Of a DNA stretch of 64,000 nt, positions 10,100 to 19,366 are shown in pieces. Both the position numbers and the translations under genes were made by a program. Source of the DNA: Acinetobacter sp. ANC 4204 (GTDB lineage Bacteria > Pseudomonadota > Gammaproteobacteria > Pseudomonadales > Moraxellaceae); assembly GCF_002135205.1 (NCBI RefSeq), contig NZ_NEFZ01000009.1, forward strand, positions 1 through 64,000, in the 5' to 3' direction. Below the pieces are notes generated by a model. It saw only the letters and a program-made list of their open reading frames with translations. It searched no databases and was not told the DNA's origin. The first letter of the stretch is position 1. Each line of letters opens with the position of its first letter.

Positions 10100-10741
10100 A
10101 TGAGTTTACGTTTAGGCGATATCGCACCCAATTTCCAACAGGCTTCGAGCGAAGGCGAAATTGATTTTTATCAATTTTTAGGCGATAGCTGGGGAGTACT
10201 TTTTTCACATCCTGCTGACTACACGCCAGTATGTACCACCGAGCTTGGCTTTACCGCAAAACTCAAAGATGAATTTGAAAAGCGTGGTGTAAAAGCCATT
10301 GCCCTCTCAGTCGATGATGTCGAGTCACATCATGGCTGGATCAAAGACATCAATGAAACCCAAAATACTACCGTGAACTTCCCGATCATTGCCGACCAAG
10401 ACCGAAAAGTGTCTGAGCTATATGGTTTTATCCATCCCAATGCCAGTGAAACATTAACGGTTCGCTCTTTGGTCATTATCGACCCAAACAAAAAAGTCCG
10501 TTTGATTATCACCTATCCTGCATCAACAGGTCGTAATTTCCATGAAATCTTACGCGTGATTGACTCACTGCAACTGACCGATCATCACAAAGTTGCAACC
10601 CCAGCAAACTGGCAACAGGGCGATGATGTGGTGATTGTGCCATCACTCAAAGATGAAGCGGAGATCGCACAGCGCTTTCCAAAAGGCTATAAGGCAGTAA
10701 CACCATATTTACGCCTGACTCCACAGCCTGAGCAAGGATAA
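10100..10741 (+). CDS. 1-Cys peroxiredoxin (Prx6 type)
   Basis: The 213-residue thiol peroxidase reduces hydrogen and alkyl peroxides in the cytoplasm. The peroxidatic motif P-x-x-x-T-x-x-C is P-A-D-Y-T-P-V-C with Cys45, and the long C-terminal extension (Prx6/AhpC-TSA plus 1-cysPrx_C) is complete. There is no resolving cysteine downstream. The ATG at 10100 has GAGG six bases upstream; an in-frame TTG at 10088 precedes it and is less likely. It is transcribed alone. No oxyR is adjacent. Confidence 0.92.
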   Translation: MSLRLGDIAPNFQQASSEGEIDFYQFLGDSWGVLFSHPADYTPVCTTELGFTAKLKDEFEKRGVKAIALSVDDVESHHGWIKDINETQNTTVNFPIIADQDRKVSELYGFIHPNASETLTVRSLVIIDPNKKVRLIITYPASTGRNFHEILRVIDSLQLTDHHKVATPANWQQGDDVVIVPSLKDEAEIAQRFPKGYKAVTPYLRLTPQPEQG

Positions 10742-11049
10742 AATACTCTGCTCTTGCACTAGACAAGCGAAGCCCGAAGTTTTGACCGAGCAGACCGATT
10801 GAAAACAAAAATGGGCACTGAACTGCAAGCAATCCAAAGAGGAAACTAACCCATAAAAATACGTTCTGAGTTACCTTGTATGATCATTTCAAACTCTAAT
10901 GACGAGCCGAGTTTGAACTTTTTAAAGCCTGTCAATCGACAGGCTTTTTTCTGCTTAAAGCAGGCACACATGACTCTTTAACAAAATCAAACTGTTAAAA
11001 CTCAAATCTTCCGCTATAACAGTCCAAACAACACGATAAAAATGACTTT
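10742..11049 (+). other. Intergenic region with peroxiredoxin terminator
   Basis: These 308 bases hold the terminator at 10925-10950 and the promoter region of the downstream hydrolase-phosphatase pair. No coding frame is seen. Confidence 0.4.
10925..10950 (+). terminator. Terminator downstream of the peroxiredoxin gene
   Basis: AAGCCTGTC/GACAGGCTT stem of 9 bp with a 4-base loop and following T run. It is 184 bases after the stop codon. Confidence 0.8.
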
Positions 11050-11874
11050 ATGATTTATAACATTCACCATTTACATTGTGGCACTATGTGTCCAGTTTGT
11101 GCTCCGCTCTTCGGCCAAAAAGGTTTTCAAGCCAAGGTGGTGTGTCATTGTCTTTTGGTTGAAACAGATCAAGGGCTGGTGCTGATTGATACAGGCTTAG
11201 GCATACAAGACTATCTACACACCAAACAGCGTTTGGGGCAGTTAGTGGCTCGGATTGGAAAAATTGAACAAAACTTAGAATTAACCGCCATTGCACAAAT
11301 CCAAAAACTTGGCTTTAGCCCGAAAGATGTTAAACATATTTTGGTTTCACATCTGGATTTTGACCATGCAGGTGGCATTTCTGACTTTCCCAACGCAACG
11401 GTGCATATTCTGTCTAACGAATATAATGCTGCACAAAACCTGAAATCATTAAAAAATAAAGCGCGTTATAAAACACAACAATTTCAGCAGCATCGCCATT
11501 GGCACTTTATTGAGCCGATCCACGGTGACGCATGGTTTAATTTGACTCAAGTGCAAGGGTTTGACTTATTTCATAATGAGATTCTTTTGATTCCGCTGTT
11601 TGGGCATACTGAAGGTCACTGTGGCATTGCCATTAAAACCCAACAGGGTTGGAAACTCTTCTGTGGGGATGCCTACTACTCTCACTTAGAACTCAACCCT
11701 CAAAACAAACTTCGCAGCTTAAATGCCTTGGAAGTATTTTTTGCCGAAGATAATTCACAGCGTTTAAGCAACCTGCATAAAATTCAACAATTGGCACAGT
11801 CTGAACCCAGTATCGAAATCTTTTGTGCGCATGACCCTGTTGAACTCTCATACCATCAGAGCCTGATCCTATGA
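11050..11874 (+). CDS. Metallo-beta-lactamase-fold hydrolase
   Basis: The 274-residue protein has the MBL metal site. The H-L-D-F-D-H-A-G-G motif lies at 101-109, an L-I-D-T-G-L strand before it, and later metal ligands in F-G-H-T-E-G-H-C and near C-A-H-D-P at the C-terminus. The layout resembles the AttM/AiiA-like lactonase group, but a lactone substrate is only a possibility. There is no signal peptide, so it is cytoplasmic. Its stop overlaps the next ATG (ATGA), coupling it to the tyrosine phosphatase gene. Confidence 0.85.
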   Translation: MIYNIHHLHCGTMCPVCAPLFGQKGFQAKVVCHCLLVETDQGLVLIDTGLGIQDYLHTKQRLGQLVARIGKIEQNLELTAIAQIQKLGFSPKDVKHILVSHLDFDHAGGISDFPNATVHILSNEYNAAQNLKSLKNKARYKTQQFQQHRHWHFIEPIHGDAWFNLTQVQGFDLFHNEILLIPLFGHTEGHCGIAIKTQQGWKLFCGDAYYSHLELNPQNKLRSLNALEVFFAEDNSQRLSNLHKIQQLAQSEPSIEIFCAHDPVELSYHQSLIL

Positions 11875-12446
11875 CCAAATACCTTGTTATGCTTTCTCTG
11901 TGTGTCAGTATTTCTGGCTGTATGACTACACCTGCGCTGCCAGAGACAGAGCGCCCACAACACTGGGGACAGTCGATCCAACCTGCGCATAACTTCTATC
12001 AAATCAGCGAAACTGTTTTTCGGAGTGAGCAACCCGATCAAGATTTAGTTCCAAGTTTAAAAGCACAGCAAATTGACGTGATTATTAATTTACGCTCGCG
12101 CAATCAAGACCTAAAAAAACTGTCCAACCAAGGGTTTGAACTGGTGCATATCCCAATTCATACATGGGCGATTGACCGAGAAGACCTGTTAAAGGTGATG
12201 CAGCAAATTCAACATGCAGAGCAAAATCAGCAAAAAGTTTTACTGCATTGCTACCATGGTTCAGACCGTACAGGCGCCAGCGTGGCGATGTACCGCATTA
12301 TTTTTCAAAACTGGTCTACCGCTGATGCCTTGGCTGAGATGAAACATGGTGGTTATGGTTTTCATCCGATTTGGCAAAATATTGAGCCTTTATTTAGCCC
12401 TGAAAATATAAAATGGATTCAACAGCAACTGTTGAATCCATCTTAG
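11871..12446 (+). CDS. TpbA-like exported tyrosine/dual-specificity phosphatase
   Basis: The 191-residue protein has a lipoprotein-type signal with lipobox I-S-G-C (Cys17), which places it in the periplasm on a membrane anchor. The phosphatase loop is H-C-Y-H-G-S-D-R-T-G, with nucleophile Cys127 and Arg133 (CX5R), and a candidate acid Asp lies at 102-105. Size and motif match the family of Pseudomonas TpbA, which is periplasmic and lowers c-di-GMP by acting on the YfiN/TpbB cyclase. The presence of yfiRNB 9 kb away makes that role plausible here, but this is inference. It overlaps the upstream hydrolase by four bases. Confidence 0.82.
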   Translation: MTKYLVMLSLCVSISGCMTTPALPETERPQHWGQSIQPAHNFYQISETVFRSEQPDQDLVPSLKAQQIDVIINLRSRNQDLKKLSNQGFELVHIPIHTWAIDREDLLKVMQQIQHAEQNQQKVLLHCYHGSDRTGASVAMYRIIFQNWSTADALAEMKHGGYGFHPIWQNIEPLFSPENIKWIQQQLLNPS

Positions 12447-12472
12447 TGAAGGCAATTGGGTTAAACCCAATC

Positions 12473-13480
12473 TTAACGTTTGTCGAGTGGCACCCAGTCA
12501 ATCACCCAAGCTGACTTCATGCCGAGGCTTGCATCTGAGGTAATCTTCTTGCGAGCTGCATCGGCAGTATCACGGTCTTTGGATGGTCCCACCATAATCC
12601 GCACGCCTTTAGAGGTTGGACTTTTAGTGACCTTATAACCCTTGGCACGAAGCTTGGCAGCCAGAGCATCTGCATTGGCTTCATTGGCAGCCAATGCCAC
12701 TTGTACCATCCACTGCTTATCGCCATGCTCAAGCAAATCACGCGCTTTTTCAGCTTCCGCCTTCTTCTTGGCTTCATCAGCTTTACGCTTTTCATCTGCC
12801 TTACGTTTGTCTTCCGCTTTTTTCTCAGCATCTGCTTTACGATCAGCTTCTTTTTTTGCTTCAGCCTTACGCTCGTCTTCTGCTTTACGTTTAGCCTCAG
12901 CTTCACGTTTGGCTTTATCTTCAAGCGCTTGCTTTTCCGCTAAGGCTTTTTGCTCAGTCAGTTTTTTTGCAGCAGCTGCTTTTTCAGCCTCAGTATGGGC
13001 TTGTAGCTTTTGCTGTTCCAACTTCTTTAGTTCAGCCGCTTTGTCCGCAACAATTCGTTGTTGCTTGGCTTTTTCATCCTCAACCAATTCGGGTGGAATG
13101 TTGTCCGAGCTTTGCTGTGCGGCATTGCGATGTGCATTCAGCGCAGCATACTCTTCTGCGGCCTTACGTGCAGCATCGGCTTCGGCTTGTTGCTGCATCG
13201 CTAAAAATTCAGCCGCACGAGCTTCTTGTTCAGCAACTGATTTTTCACGTGCGACACGTTGCTGTTCCAGTAAGCGTTTTTCTGTTTCAACATCAACCGT
13301 TAACGACTGAGGTTGAGCTAACTCACCTTCAGCATTACGTTGCACAGATTGTGTCGCAAGCTCTGGTGTTTTAATATTATTTTGATGTATTTCTTCTTTG
13401 CCTTTAAGAAGTAATGCTGCCAAAAGGACACCACCACCTAATAAAACAACGCCACCCATCCAACGCTGTTTGCTATTCAT
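12473..13480 (-). CDS. DedD-like SPOR-domain cell-division protein
   Basis: The 335-residue inner-membrane protein has a short cytoplasmic start and one membrane helix at about residues 8-24. A long Lys/Ala/Glu/Arg-rich region at about 60-250 is probably helical coiled coil. A C-terminal SPOR domain (about 255-335, beginning W-M-V-Q-V-A-L) binds denuded septal peptidoglycan. The start at 13480 overlaps the folC stop (ATGA) and has GGAAG seven bases upstream. A longer frame and an ATG at 13486 are less likely. The folC-SPOR order matches the folC-dedD order of other gammaproteobacteria. The coiled region is much longer than in E. coli DedD. Confidence 0.82.
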   Translation of the reverse strand: MNSKQRWMGGVVLLGGGVLLAALLLKGKEEIHQNNIKTPELATQSVQRNAEGELAQPQSLTVDVETEKRLLEQQRVAREKSVAEQEARAAEFLAMQQQAEADAARKAAEEYAALNAHRNAAQQSSDNIPPELVEDEKAKQQRIVADKAAELKKLEQQKLQAHTEAEKAAAAKKLTEQKALAEKQALEDKAKREAEAKRKAEDERKAEAKKEADRKADAEKKAEDKRKADEKRKADEAKKKAEAEKARDLLEHGDKQWMVQVALAANEANADALAAKLRAKGYKVTKSPTSKGVRIMVGPSKDRDTADAARKKITSDASLGMKSAWVIDWVPLDKR

Positions 13481-14760
13481 TGACATTCTTCCAAATACTC
13501 CCATACCGCTTCTAAGGTATGAAATGAACCACATACCAAAATCAGCTGATTATTCTTTGTTTCATCGAGCGCTGATTTAAAAGCCAATTTCACACTGTCA
13601 AAGTGCTGCACCTGTTGTCCTAGCAATGCTTGATCCAATTGTTCAATTGGTGCTGCACGCGGAACAGTTAATGCCGCAATTTTCCACATTTGTATGGTGT
13701 CTTTCAATAACTCTGTGACAGATTTCACATCTTTATCTGTCAACATTGAGAAAACACTGACTACTTCAGTGTACTGTTTATTGTATTTTAGGAAATTTCG
13801 CAATTGATTTAATAAAAAAGCAACACCGTGCGGGTTATGCCCTGCATCAAAAATTACGGTTTTATTCTGTATTTGGCGAATTTCAAAACGACCTTGCAAT
13901 TTTGCATTTTGAATTCCTTTAGAAATAGCCGCTTGAGTGACAGTTAAACCACTCAATAAAACAGCAGCAACGGCTGTTGAAATATTTTCAACGGCCAATG
14001 TGCCGAGGGGCAAATTTAAAGTGGCGCCACTGGATGCAAACATCCACGACTGACCATGTTCACTAGGTTGATAAAAATAGTCACGATTCACTGCATATAA
14101 TGTGGCAGCACAAGCATCCACTTTATCAAGAATCGCTTGAGGAATGTGTTGTAAGCCGCCGAACACCACAGGAATATTGGGACGGATAATACCTGCCTTT
14201 TCAAAGGCAATCTTTTCAATGGTATCGCCCAGCCAGTCAGTATGGTCTAAACCAATATTGGTGATCACCGCAACATCGGGTTCAATCACGTTGACCACAT
14301 CTAAACGACCGCCTAGACCCACTTCAAGCACCCAAACATCACAGGCTTGGTCTTTAAAAATGACAAAAGCCGCGAGTGTCGTCGCCTCAAAAAACGAGAG
14401 GCTTAAATCACAATCACGGCGTGCTTGATCCACTTGCACAAAAGCATCAACCAAACTTTGGTCATCAACCTCTACCCCACGCAATTTAACTCGTTCATTA
14501 AAACGATAAATGTGCGGTGACTGATACAGTCCCACTTTATAGCCTTGTGCATTTAAAATGGCAGCTAATGTGGTGGTGGTCGAACCTTTTCCATTGGTTC
14601 CCGCTACAGTTAAAACTTTGGCATCAGGTCGTGTCACTCCAAGCTTTTCAGCTACTGGAATGACGCGTTCCAACCCTAAATCAATACCCGTAACGTGAAC
14701 ATGGCCCCAATAATCGAGCCATGTTGCTAAAGAGTCTGTTGCAAGTGGTGCTGTGTTCAA
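13477..14760 (-). CDS. folC: Folylpolyglutamate synthase / dihydrofolate synthase FolC
   Basis: This 427-residue enzyme adds glutamate to dihydropteroate and then to folates. It shows the Mur-ligase-like P-loop G-T-N-G-K-G-S-T near residue 55, the [13 protein letters not shown] segment and the D-G/A-A-H-N-P-H-G motif. The first usable start is a TTG at 14760 that overlaps the accD stop as TTGA, and no ATG occurs nearby. It is therefore translationally coupled in the order trpA-accD-folC-dedD. Confidence 0.94.
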   Translation of the reverse strand: MNTAPLATDSLATWLDYWGHVHVTGIDLGLERVIPVAEKLGVTRPDAKVLTVAGTNGKGSTTTTLAAILNAQGYKVGLYQSPHIYRFNERVKLRGVEVDDQSLVDAFVQVDQARRDCDLSLSFFEATTLAAFVIFKDQACDVWVLEVGLGGRLDVVNVIEPDVAVITNIGLDHTDWLGDTIEKIAFEKAGIIRPNIPVVFGGLQHIPQAILDKVDACAATLYAVNRDYFYQPSEHGQSWMFASSGATLNLPLGTLAVENISTAVAAVLLSGLTVTQAAISKGIQNAKLQGRFEIRQIQNKTVIFDAGHNPHGVAFLLNQLRNFLKYNKQYTEVVSVFSMLTDKDVKSVTELLKDTIQMWKIAALTVPRAAPIEQLDQALLGQQVQHFDSVKLAFKSALDETKNNQLILVCGSFHTLEAVWEYLEECQ

Positions 14761-15653
14761 GACAAATTCATCAATTTCGCGACAATACGATAAACTGTAT
14801 CACGTAATGCGTGACGGTGGACAATTTGATCGATTACACCATGATCAAGCAAGTATTCAGCACGTTGGAACGGCTCTTCTAACTTTTCACGCACAGTTTG
14901 TTCAATGACACGTTTACCCGCAAAACCAATCATCGCTTTTGGCTCTGCAATATGCACATCACCAAGCATCGCTAAAGATGCCGTTACACCACCGTAAACA
15001 GGATGCGTCAACACCACTAAATAAGGCAGACCTGCATCTTTCATTTTTTGGATAGCCGCTGAAGTACGCGCCATTTGCATCAAAGACAACATACCTTCTT
15101 GCATACGCGCACCGCCTGAAGCAGCAAAGCAAATCAAAGGTTGTTTGTCCGCAATGGCTTTTTCAGCTGCTTGCACAAAGCGGTCACCAACTACCGTACC
15201 CATTGAACCACCCATGAAGTCAAATTCAAAGGCACAGGCAACCAAAGGAATACCTTTAAGCAAACCCTGCATCACAACTAAGGCTTCAGTTTCACCCGTT
15301 TTGCTCTGTGCTTCAGTCATACGATCTGGATATGGCTTTGAGTCAACAAATTTTAGCGGATCTTTGGCTTTAAATTCTTGTCCCAATTCTGTTTGCACTT
15401 GGTCAAAGAACCAATTCAAACGATCCCGGGCTTTCATACGCAAATGTTCATCACACTGAGGGCAAACATAAGCGTTAAATGACATTGCAGTACGTGTAAC
15501 AAGTGCATGGCACTCAGGGCATTCTATCGTTGGTTCTGTAAACGTCGCCTTGAGTGAGGTTTGCTCATCAGGTACTTGAATACCGGGTACACCACGTTCA
15601 GTCCATGGCGTCGATGGGCTTAGGATTTTCCCTGATTTAACATCTTGACTCAT
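14757..15653 (-). CDS. accD: Acetyl-CoA carboxylase carboxyltransferase beta subunit AccD
   Basis: The 298-residue subunit transfers carboxyl from biotin to acetyl-CoA in the first step of fatty-acid synthesis, together with AccA. A zinc ribbon C-P-E-C ... C-P-Q-C lies at 45-67, followed by the crotonase-like carboxyltransferase fold with G-G-S-M-G-T-V-V-G and G-G-A-R-M-Q-E-G. Its ATG overlaps the trpA stop (ATGA), and its own stop overlaps the folC start, so the three genes form one translationally coupled unit. Confidence 0.96.
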   Translation of the reverse strand: MSQDVKSGKILSPSTPWTERGVPGIQVPDEQTSLKATFTEPTIECPECHALVTRTAMSFNAYVCPQCDEHLRMKARDRLNWFFDQVQTELGQEFKAKDPLKFVDSKPYPDRMTEAQSKTGETEALVVMQGLLKGIPLVACAFEFDFMGGSMGTVVGDRFVQAAEKAIADKQPLICFAASGGARMQEGMLSLMQMARTSAAIQKMKDAGLPYLVVLTHPVYGGVTASLAMLGDVHIAEPKAMIGFAGKRVIEQTVREKLEEPFQRAEYLLDHGVIDQIVHRHALRDTVYRIVAKLMNLS

Positions 15654-16453
15654 ACTAACTCATCGAGCGCTGCTCGAAGCTCCTTGACTTTATTAACCGT
15701 TTCAACCACGGCTTGTTCTGGTGCTAAGCTTGCAAATTGCTTAACAAAAGCACTACCAACAATCACAGCATCAGCCACTCCGCCCATTGCTTTGGCAGAT
15801 GTCGCATCACTGATCCCAAAACCAACACCGACAGGAATATCTGTTTCTGCTTTAATTTTTGCAATTCGGTTTGCAGCTTCAGCAACATCTAAAGTTGCTG
15901 CACCTGTGACCCCTTTTAAAGACACGTAATAGATGAAACCACTCGCCTGTTTCACCACATGTTTAATGCGTTCGTCCGTTGAGGTTGGCGCTAGTAAAAA
16001 GATTTGATCCATATCAAATTGCTTCAATACAACATCAAGCTCTGCTGCTTCTTCTGGTGGTAAGTCCACCAGTAGAATGCCATCGACGCCACATGCGTGC
16101 GCAGTCGATACAAACTTTTCATAACCAATCACTTCAACTGGATTCAGATAACCCATCAATACCACTGGGGTCTCTTGATCCTTTTGACGGAACTCTTTGA
16201 CCATATTCAAAGCATCTAAGGTATTGGTGCCACCTGCCAATGCGCGCTCTGCTGCAAGGGCAATCACAGGACCATCTGCCATAGGGTCTGAAAATGGAAG
16301 ACCGAGTTCAATCACATCAACACCCGCCTCGACCATCTGTTGTAACAAAGGAACTGTTACCTGTGGATGAGGGTCACCAGCCATAACATAAGAAACCAAA
16401 GCTTTACGCTGTTGAGATTTAAGCTGTCCAAAACGAGTGGCTAAACGTGACAT
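15650..16453 (-). CDS. trpA: Tryptophan synthase alpha chain TrpA
   Basis: The TIM-barrel subunit cleaves indole-3-glycerol phosphate to indole for TrpB. The catalytic acids are visible as E49 ([11 protein letters not shown]) and D60 (M-A-D-G-P), and the phosphate-binding G-V-G-F-G-I-S segment is present near 210. Length is 267 residues. Unlike most relatives, it is not next to trpB: the trpF-trpB pair starts about 6 kb upstream, so the two subunits come from separate transcripts. Confidence 0.96.
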   Translation of the reverse strand: MSRLATRFGQLKSQQRKALVSYVMAGDPHPQVTVPLLQQMVEAGVDVIELGLPFSDPMADGPVIALAAERALAGGTNTLDALNMVKEFRQKDQETPVVLMGYLNPVEVIGYEKFVSTAHACGVDGILLVDLPPEEAAELDVVLKQFDMDQIFLLAPTSTDERIKHVVKQASGFIYYVSLKGVTGAATLDVAEAANRIAKIKAETDIPVGVGFGISDATSAKAMGGVADAVIVGSAFVKQFASLAPEQAVVETVNKVKELRAALDELV

Positions 16454-16825
16454 AGGGTTGTGCTTTCCTTAACTTGTTTAAAATTAAAACTACTGAGGAG
16501 TTGGCTTTGTAAAAATACAAGACGCTGCATTGTAACGCTATTTTTTACTCATTGAATAGAGCACATTGCGTTCACGTTCCAATTCATTTTTCGTCAAATA
16601 TTTTCAGAACAACCGTAAAGCACCATTTACTGATATTTCGGTTTTTTTCTCAATGATCAAAGATGCCTAATTTTAGGAAATACCAAAATGTCTAAGTTTT
16701 AGATAAACTTATTTTTATTTGCAAAAAAATGATAAAAATAGGCGGTTTAGCTTTTACATTTAAAGTTTTATGAAATAGCAAAACCTGCATTATACTACGC
16801 ACATTCTTTCATTTCTCTATCTCCT
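16454..16825. other. Divergent promoter region between trpA and the antiporter gene
   Basis: This AT-rich stretch of 372 bases has no coding frame. A -10-like TATACT lies at 16791-16796 on the plus strand, about 30 bases before the antiporter ATG. I see no obvious trp operator. Confidence 0.35.
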
Positions 16826-18157
16826 ATGACCACCGATAACTCAGGTTTAGTGCAAGCACGTGCGCTTGCGCTATTACCGCTTATTGTTTTTTTAGCCATT
16901 TTCTTAGGCAGTGGTATTTACCATTCTGTGATTGGAACCGAGTTTGCGTTCTATCAAATGAAAGCGCCAGTTGCGGCCATTCCTGCCATTATTTTGGCAG
17001 TATTGATTTATCGCGGTGAGCTGAATCAAGGCATCGAAACCTTTCTGCGCGGTGCAAGTCACCCGAACCTCATCTTAATGTTCATGGTATTCATGCTGGC
17101 AGGCGCATTTGCCAGTACCACCAGCGCCATTGGTAGTGTAGATGCTACAGTGCAAATGGGCTTGTCTGCGATTCCGCCGGCCTTTGTGCTGCCCATGCTA
17201 TTTATTATTTCAGCGTTCATTGCAACAGCAATGGGCACCTCGATGGGCACGATTGCAGCCTGTGCACCGATTGCCTTTGGCTTCTCTCAAGCCACTGATA
17301 TTGCTGCGGTCTATGCCATAGGCGCAGTCGTCGGCGGTGCAATGTTTGGTGATAACCTGTCAATGATTTCGGATACTACCATTGCCGCTACCACCAGTCA
17401 AAAAGTTCAGCTTCGAGACAAGTTTCGCGTCAATGTCTGGATTGCAGTACCTGCAGCTTTAGTCACGATCGCGATTTATGTCTTTAGCATCCATCAAACC
17501 GAAAGTATTCAATCCAAAGACTTTAACCTTTGGCTGGTATTGCCCTATGTGGTGGTGTTTTTCCTCGCCTTCAGTCGTTTACACGTGCTTGCTGTACTCA
17601 TGGTTGGCGTGGTGCTCTCTGGAGTGATGGGATTAATTGCACAGCCAGAATTTACAGTCATTCAACTCAACACAGCCATCTATGATGGTTTTGTCGGTAT
17701 GTTTGAAGTGGCGTTACTGTCGATGTTCTTAGGCGGTCTTTCGACCATTATGCAAAAAGAAGGTGGACTCGACTGGCTTATTCAACGCATTTACAGCCTA
17801 ACCCGTTTATTTAAAGTCGGTCGCGAGCGTGCAGGTGAAATTGGATTGAGCTTTTTAGTGGTTTTCTCCAACATTTTTGTGGCCAATAACACTGTAGCGA
17901 TTATTTTATCGGGCGATATGGCACGTGAAGTTGCTAAAGAATATGGCGTAGACCCAAAACGTGCAGCTGCTTTACTCGACATCTTTTCATGTGTGGTACA
18001 AGGACTGATTCCCTATGGCGCACAACTTCTATTGGCCTGCTCGATTGCAAAGCTTTCTCCTGTCGAACTCATCGGCAGCATTTACTACTGTTGGATACTG
18101 GCGATTTTTGCCATTCTTGCGATTGCGTTCCGTTTTCCACGACTGAAATCGGTCTGA
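16826..18157 (+). CDS. NhaC-family Na+/H+ antiporter
   Basis: The 443-residue polytopic inner-membrane protein has 10-12 hydrophobic segments. It contains the NhaC-type signatures G-T-S-M-G-T near 140, G-G-A-M-F-G-D-N-L-S near 170, and a second half with a matching unwound helix, F-V-A-N-N-T-V-A. The family exchanges Na+ (or organic ion pairs) for H+; the substrate here is not known. It is flanked by its own terminator and lies in the stretch that separates trpB from trpA. Confidence 0.85.
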   Translation: MTTDNSGLVQARALALLPLIVFLAIFLGSGIYHSVIGTEFAFYQMKAPVAAIPAIILAVLIYRGELNQGIETFLRGASHPNLILMFMVFMLAGAFASTTSAIGSVDATVQMGLSAIPPAFVLPMLFIISAFIATAMGTSMGTIAACAPIAFGFSQATDIAAVYAIGAVVGGAMFGDNLSMISDTTIAATTSQKVQLRDKFRVNVWIAVPAALVTIAIYVFSIHQTESIQSKDFNLWLVLPYVVVFFLAFSRLHVLAVLMVGVVLSGVMGLIAQPEFTVIQLNTAIYDGFVGMFEVALLSMFLGGLSTIMQKEGGLDWLIQRIYSLTRLFKVGRERAGEIGLSFLVVFSNIFVANNTVAIILSGDMAREVAKEYGVDPKRAAALLDIFSCVVQGLIPYGAQLLLACSIAKLSPVELIGSIYYCWILAIFAILAIAFRFPRLKSV

Positions 18158-18173
18158 TCCTTTCATACATTTC

Positions 18174-18200
18174 AGCGCCTCGCCAAAGGCGCTTTTTTAT
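18174..18200 (+). terminator. Terminator of the antiporter gene
   Basis: AGCGCCT/AGGCGCT stem with a short loop, then six T residues. It may also serve the converging AraC gene. Confidence 0.8.
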
Positions 18201-18208
18201 TCCTGCTG

Positions 18209-19231
18209 TTATTTCAGTTGTCGTTTCAACTGTAATAAGGTCTGTCCACTATGCTGTTTATAAGCACGCGCTAAAGCAGACTGCCCCGAGTAGCCGAGTT
18301 GAAAGGCAATATCAGTCAAACTTAAATCTTGTTGAAGCAACTGCTCACACTGCTTCATACGCTCACATTCAAGCACTTGCTTAAATGAACTGCCTAAGTC
18401 TCGTAGCTGGCGCTGTAAGGTCCGCGTAGACAAATGTAGCTCACTTGCAATGTGCTCGATTTTAGGGGCTTCCGCATGTGCTTTAAGATAATCCGCCACG
18501 GCACTATGAATCTGTTGTAATACGCTTTCATAACGAGGTTTGAGTGCAATGGCAACCTCTGCTTGTTTCAGTAAAAGCTGCGTTAAGGAAGGATCAGCAA
18601 AGCCCGATTTTAAGCTCAAACTGTCTGCACTCATCACATAGGCATAGCAGGCTTGATTAAAGCTCACTTCACAGCCATAAAACTTTTGATAATGATAGAG
18701 TGCCATCTGCGCGGAATGGGCCATTTGAATTTTTAAGAACTGTAATTGATCGGGGAAAATTTGCTTAGCCAAATGCACCATCGAGGCCATGGTCATTTCA
18801 TTCAGCATTGCATATTTTTCATGGTGGAACGGCCATGTCAGCCATATTTCATTGCCCTGCTGTTGCATGTGCATCGGCGTTACTTCCGCCCCATCAATCA
18901 CCAAGCGACTAAAGCGCATAACATACTGTAAGGCTTCAGCCACGCTATTACTTCGAGTCGCCATATAGCCTAGTACACCAAAGTGTTCAGGACGAATCAG
19001 CTTAGCCATTTCCATGGTTAACTGTGGACAGTCCAACTCCGTTTGCGTGAGCTGTAAAATCGTATGAAAAAAAGAAAAAGGCGACTGAGTATCAATCGGC
19101 AGTCTGAGCACATGCTCTAAGTTCACTTTATATGGATTTAAAACATCGAGATGATGAAAATCAATGCCCTGCTGTATCAGGTACATATTCCAGAGCTGAA
19201 AATAACCATTGGGAATTTGTAATTCTTGCAT
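18209..19231 (-). CDS. AraC-family transcriptional regulator
   Basis: The 340-residue protein has an N-terminal effector domain of the Arabinose_bd type (about 10-200) and a C-terminal pair of helix-turn-helix motifs. The latter show L-S-T-R-T-L-Q-R-Q-L-R and D-I-A-F-Q-L-G-Y-S-G-Q-S-A-L-A-R-A-Y-K in the last 100 residues. This architecture is common in Pseudomonas and Acinetobacter regulators of lipid or amine use. It is divergent from the ferritin-like hydrolase gene at 19367 with 135 bases between, so that gene is a likely target. The effector is unknown. Confidence 0.88.
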   Translation of the reverse strand: MQELQIPNGYFQLWNMYLIQQGIDFHHLDVLNPYKVNLEHVLRLPIDTQSPFSFFHTILQLTQTELDCPQLTMEMAKLIRPEHFGVLGYMATRSNSVAEALQYVMRFSRLVIDGAEVTPMHMQQQGNEIWLTWPFHHEKYAMLNEMTMASMVHLAKQIFPDQLQFLKIQMAHSAQMALYHYQKFYGCEVSFNQACYAYVMSADSLSLKSGFADPSLTQLLLKQAEVAIALKPRYESVLQQIHSAVADYLKAHAEAPKIEHIASELHLSTRTLQRQLRDLGSSFKQVLECERMKQCEQLLQQDLSLTDIAFQLGYSGQSALARAYKQHSGQTLLQLKRQLK

Positions 19232-19366
19232 GACGGCCTACCCGCTATTTGACATGCGACATTTTCATATTGGCGTAAAATGTATAAAAAAAGGCAATAT
19301 CTGTCAAAACAAACTGTATTTTCTCCGACATACTGCAATCATCCAAGGCAAATGAAGTAAAACAAA

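Noticed and set aside
12642..13374. Long Ser/Ala/Cys-rich plus-strand frames
   Set aside because: They are complementary readings of the Lys/Ala/Glu repeats of the SPOR protein.
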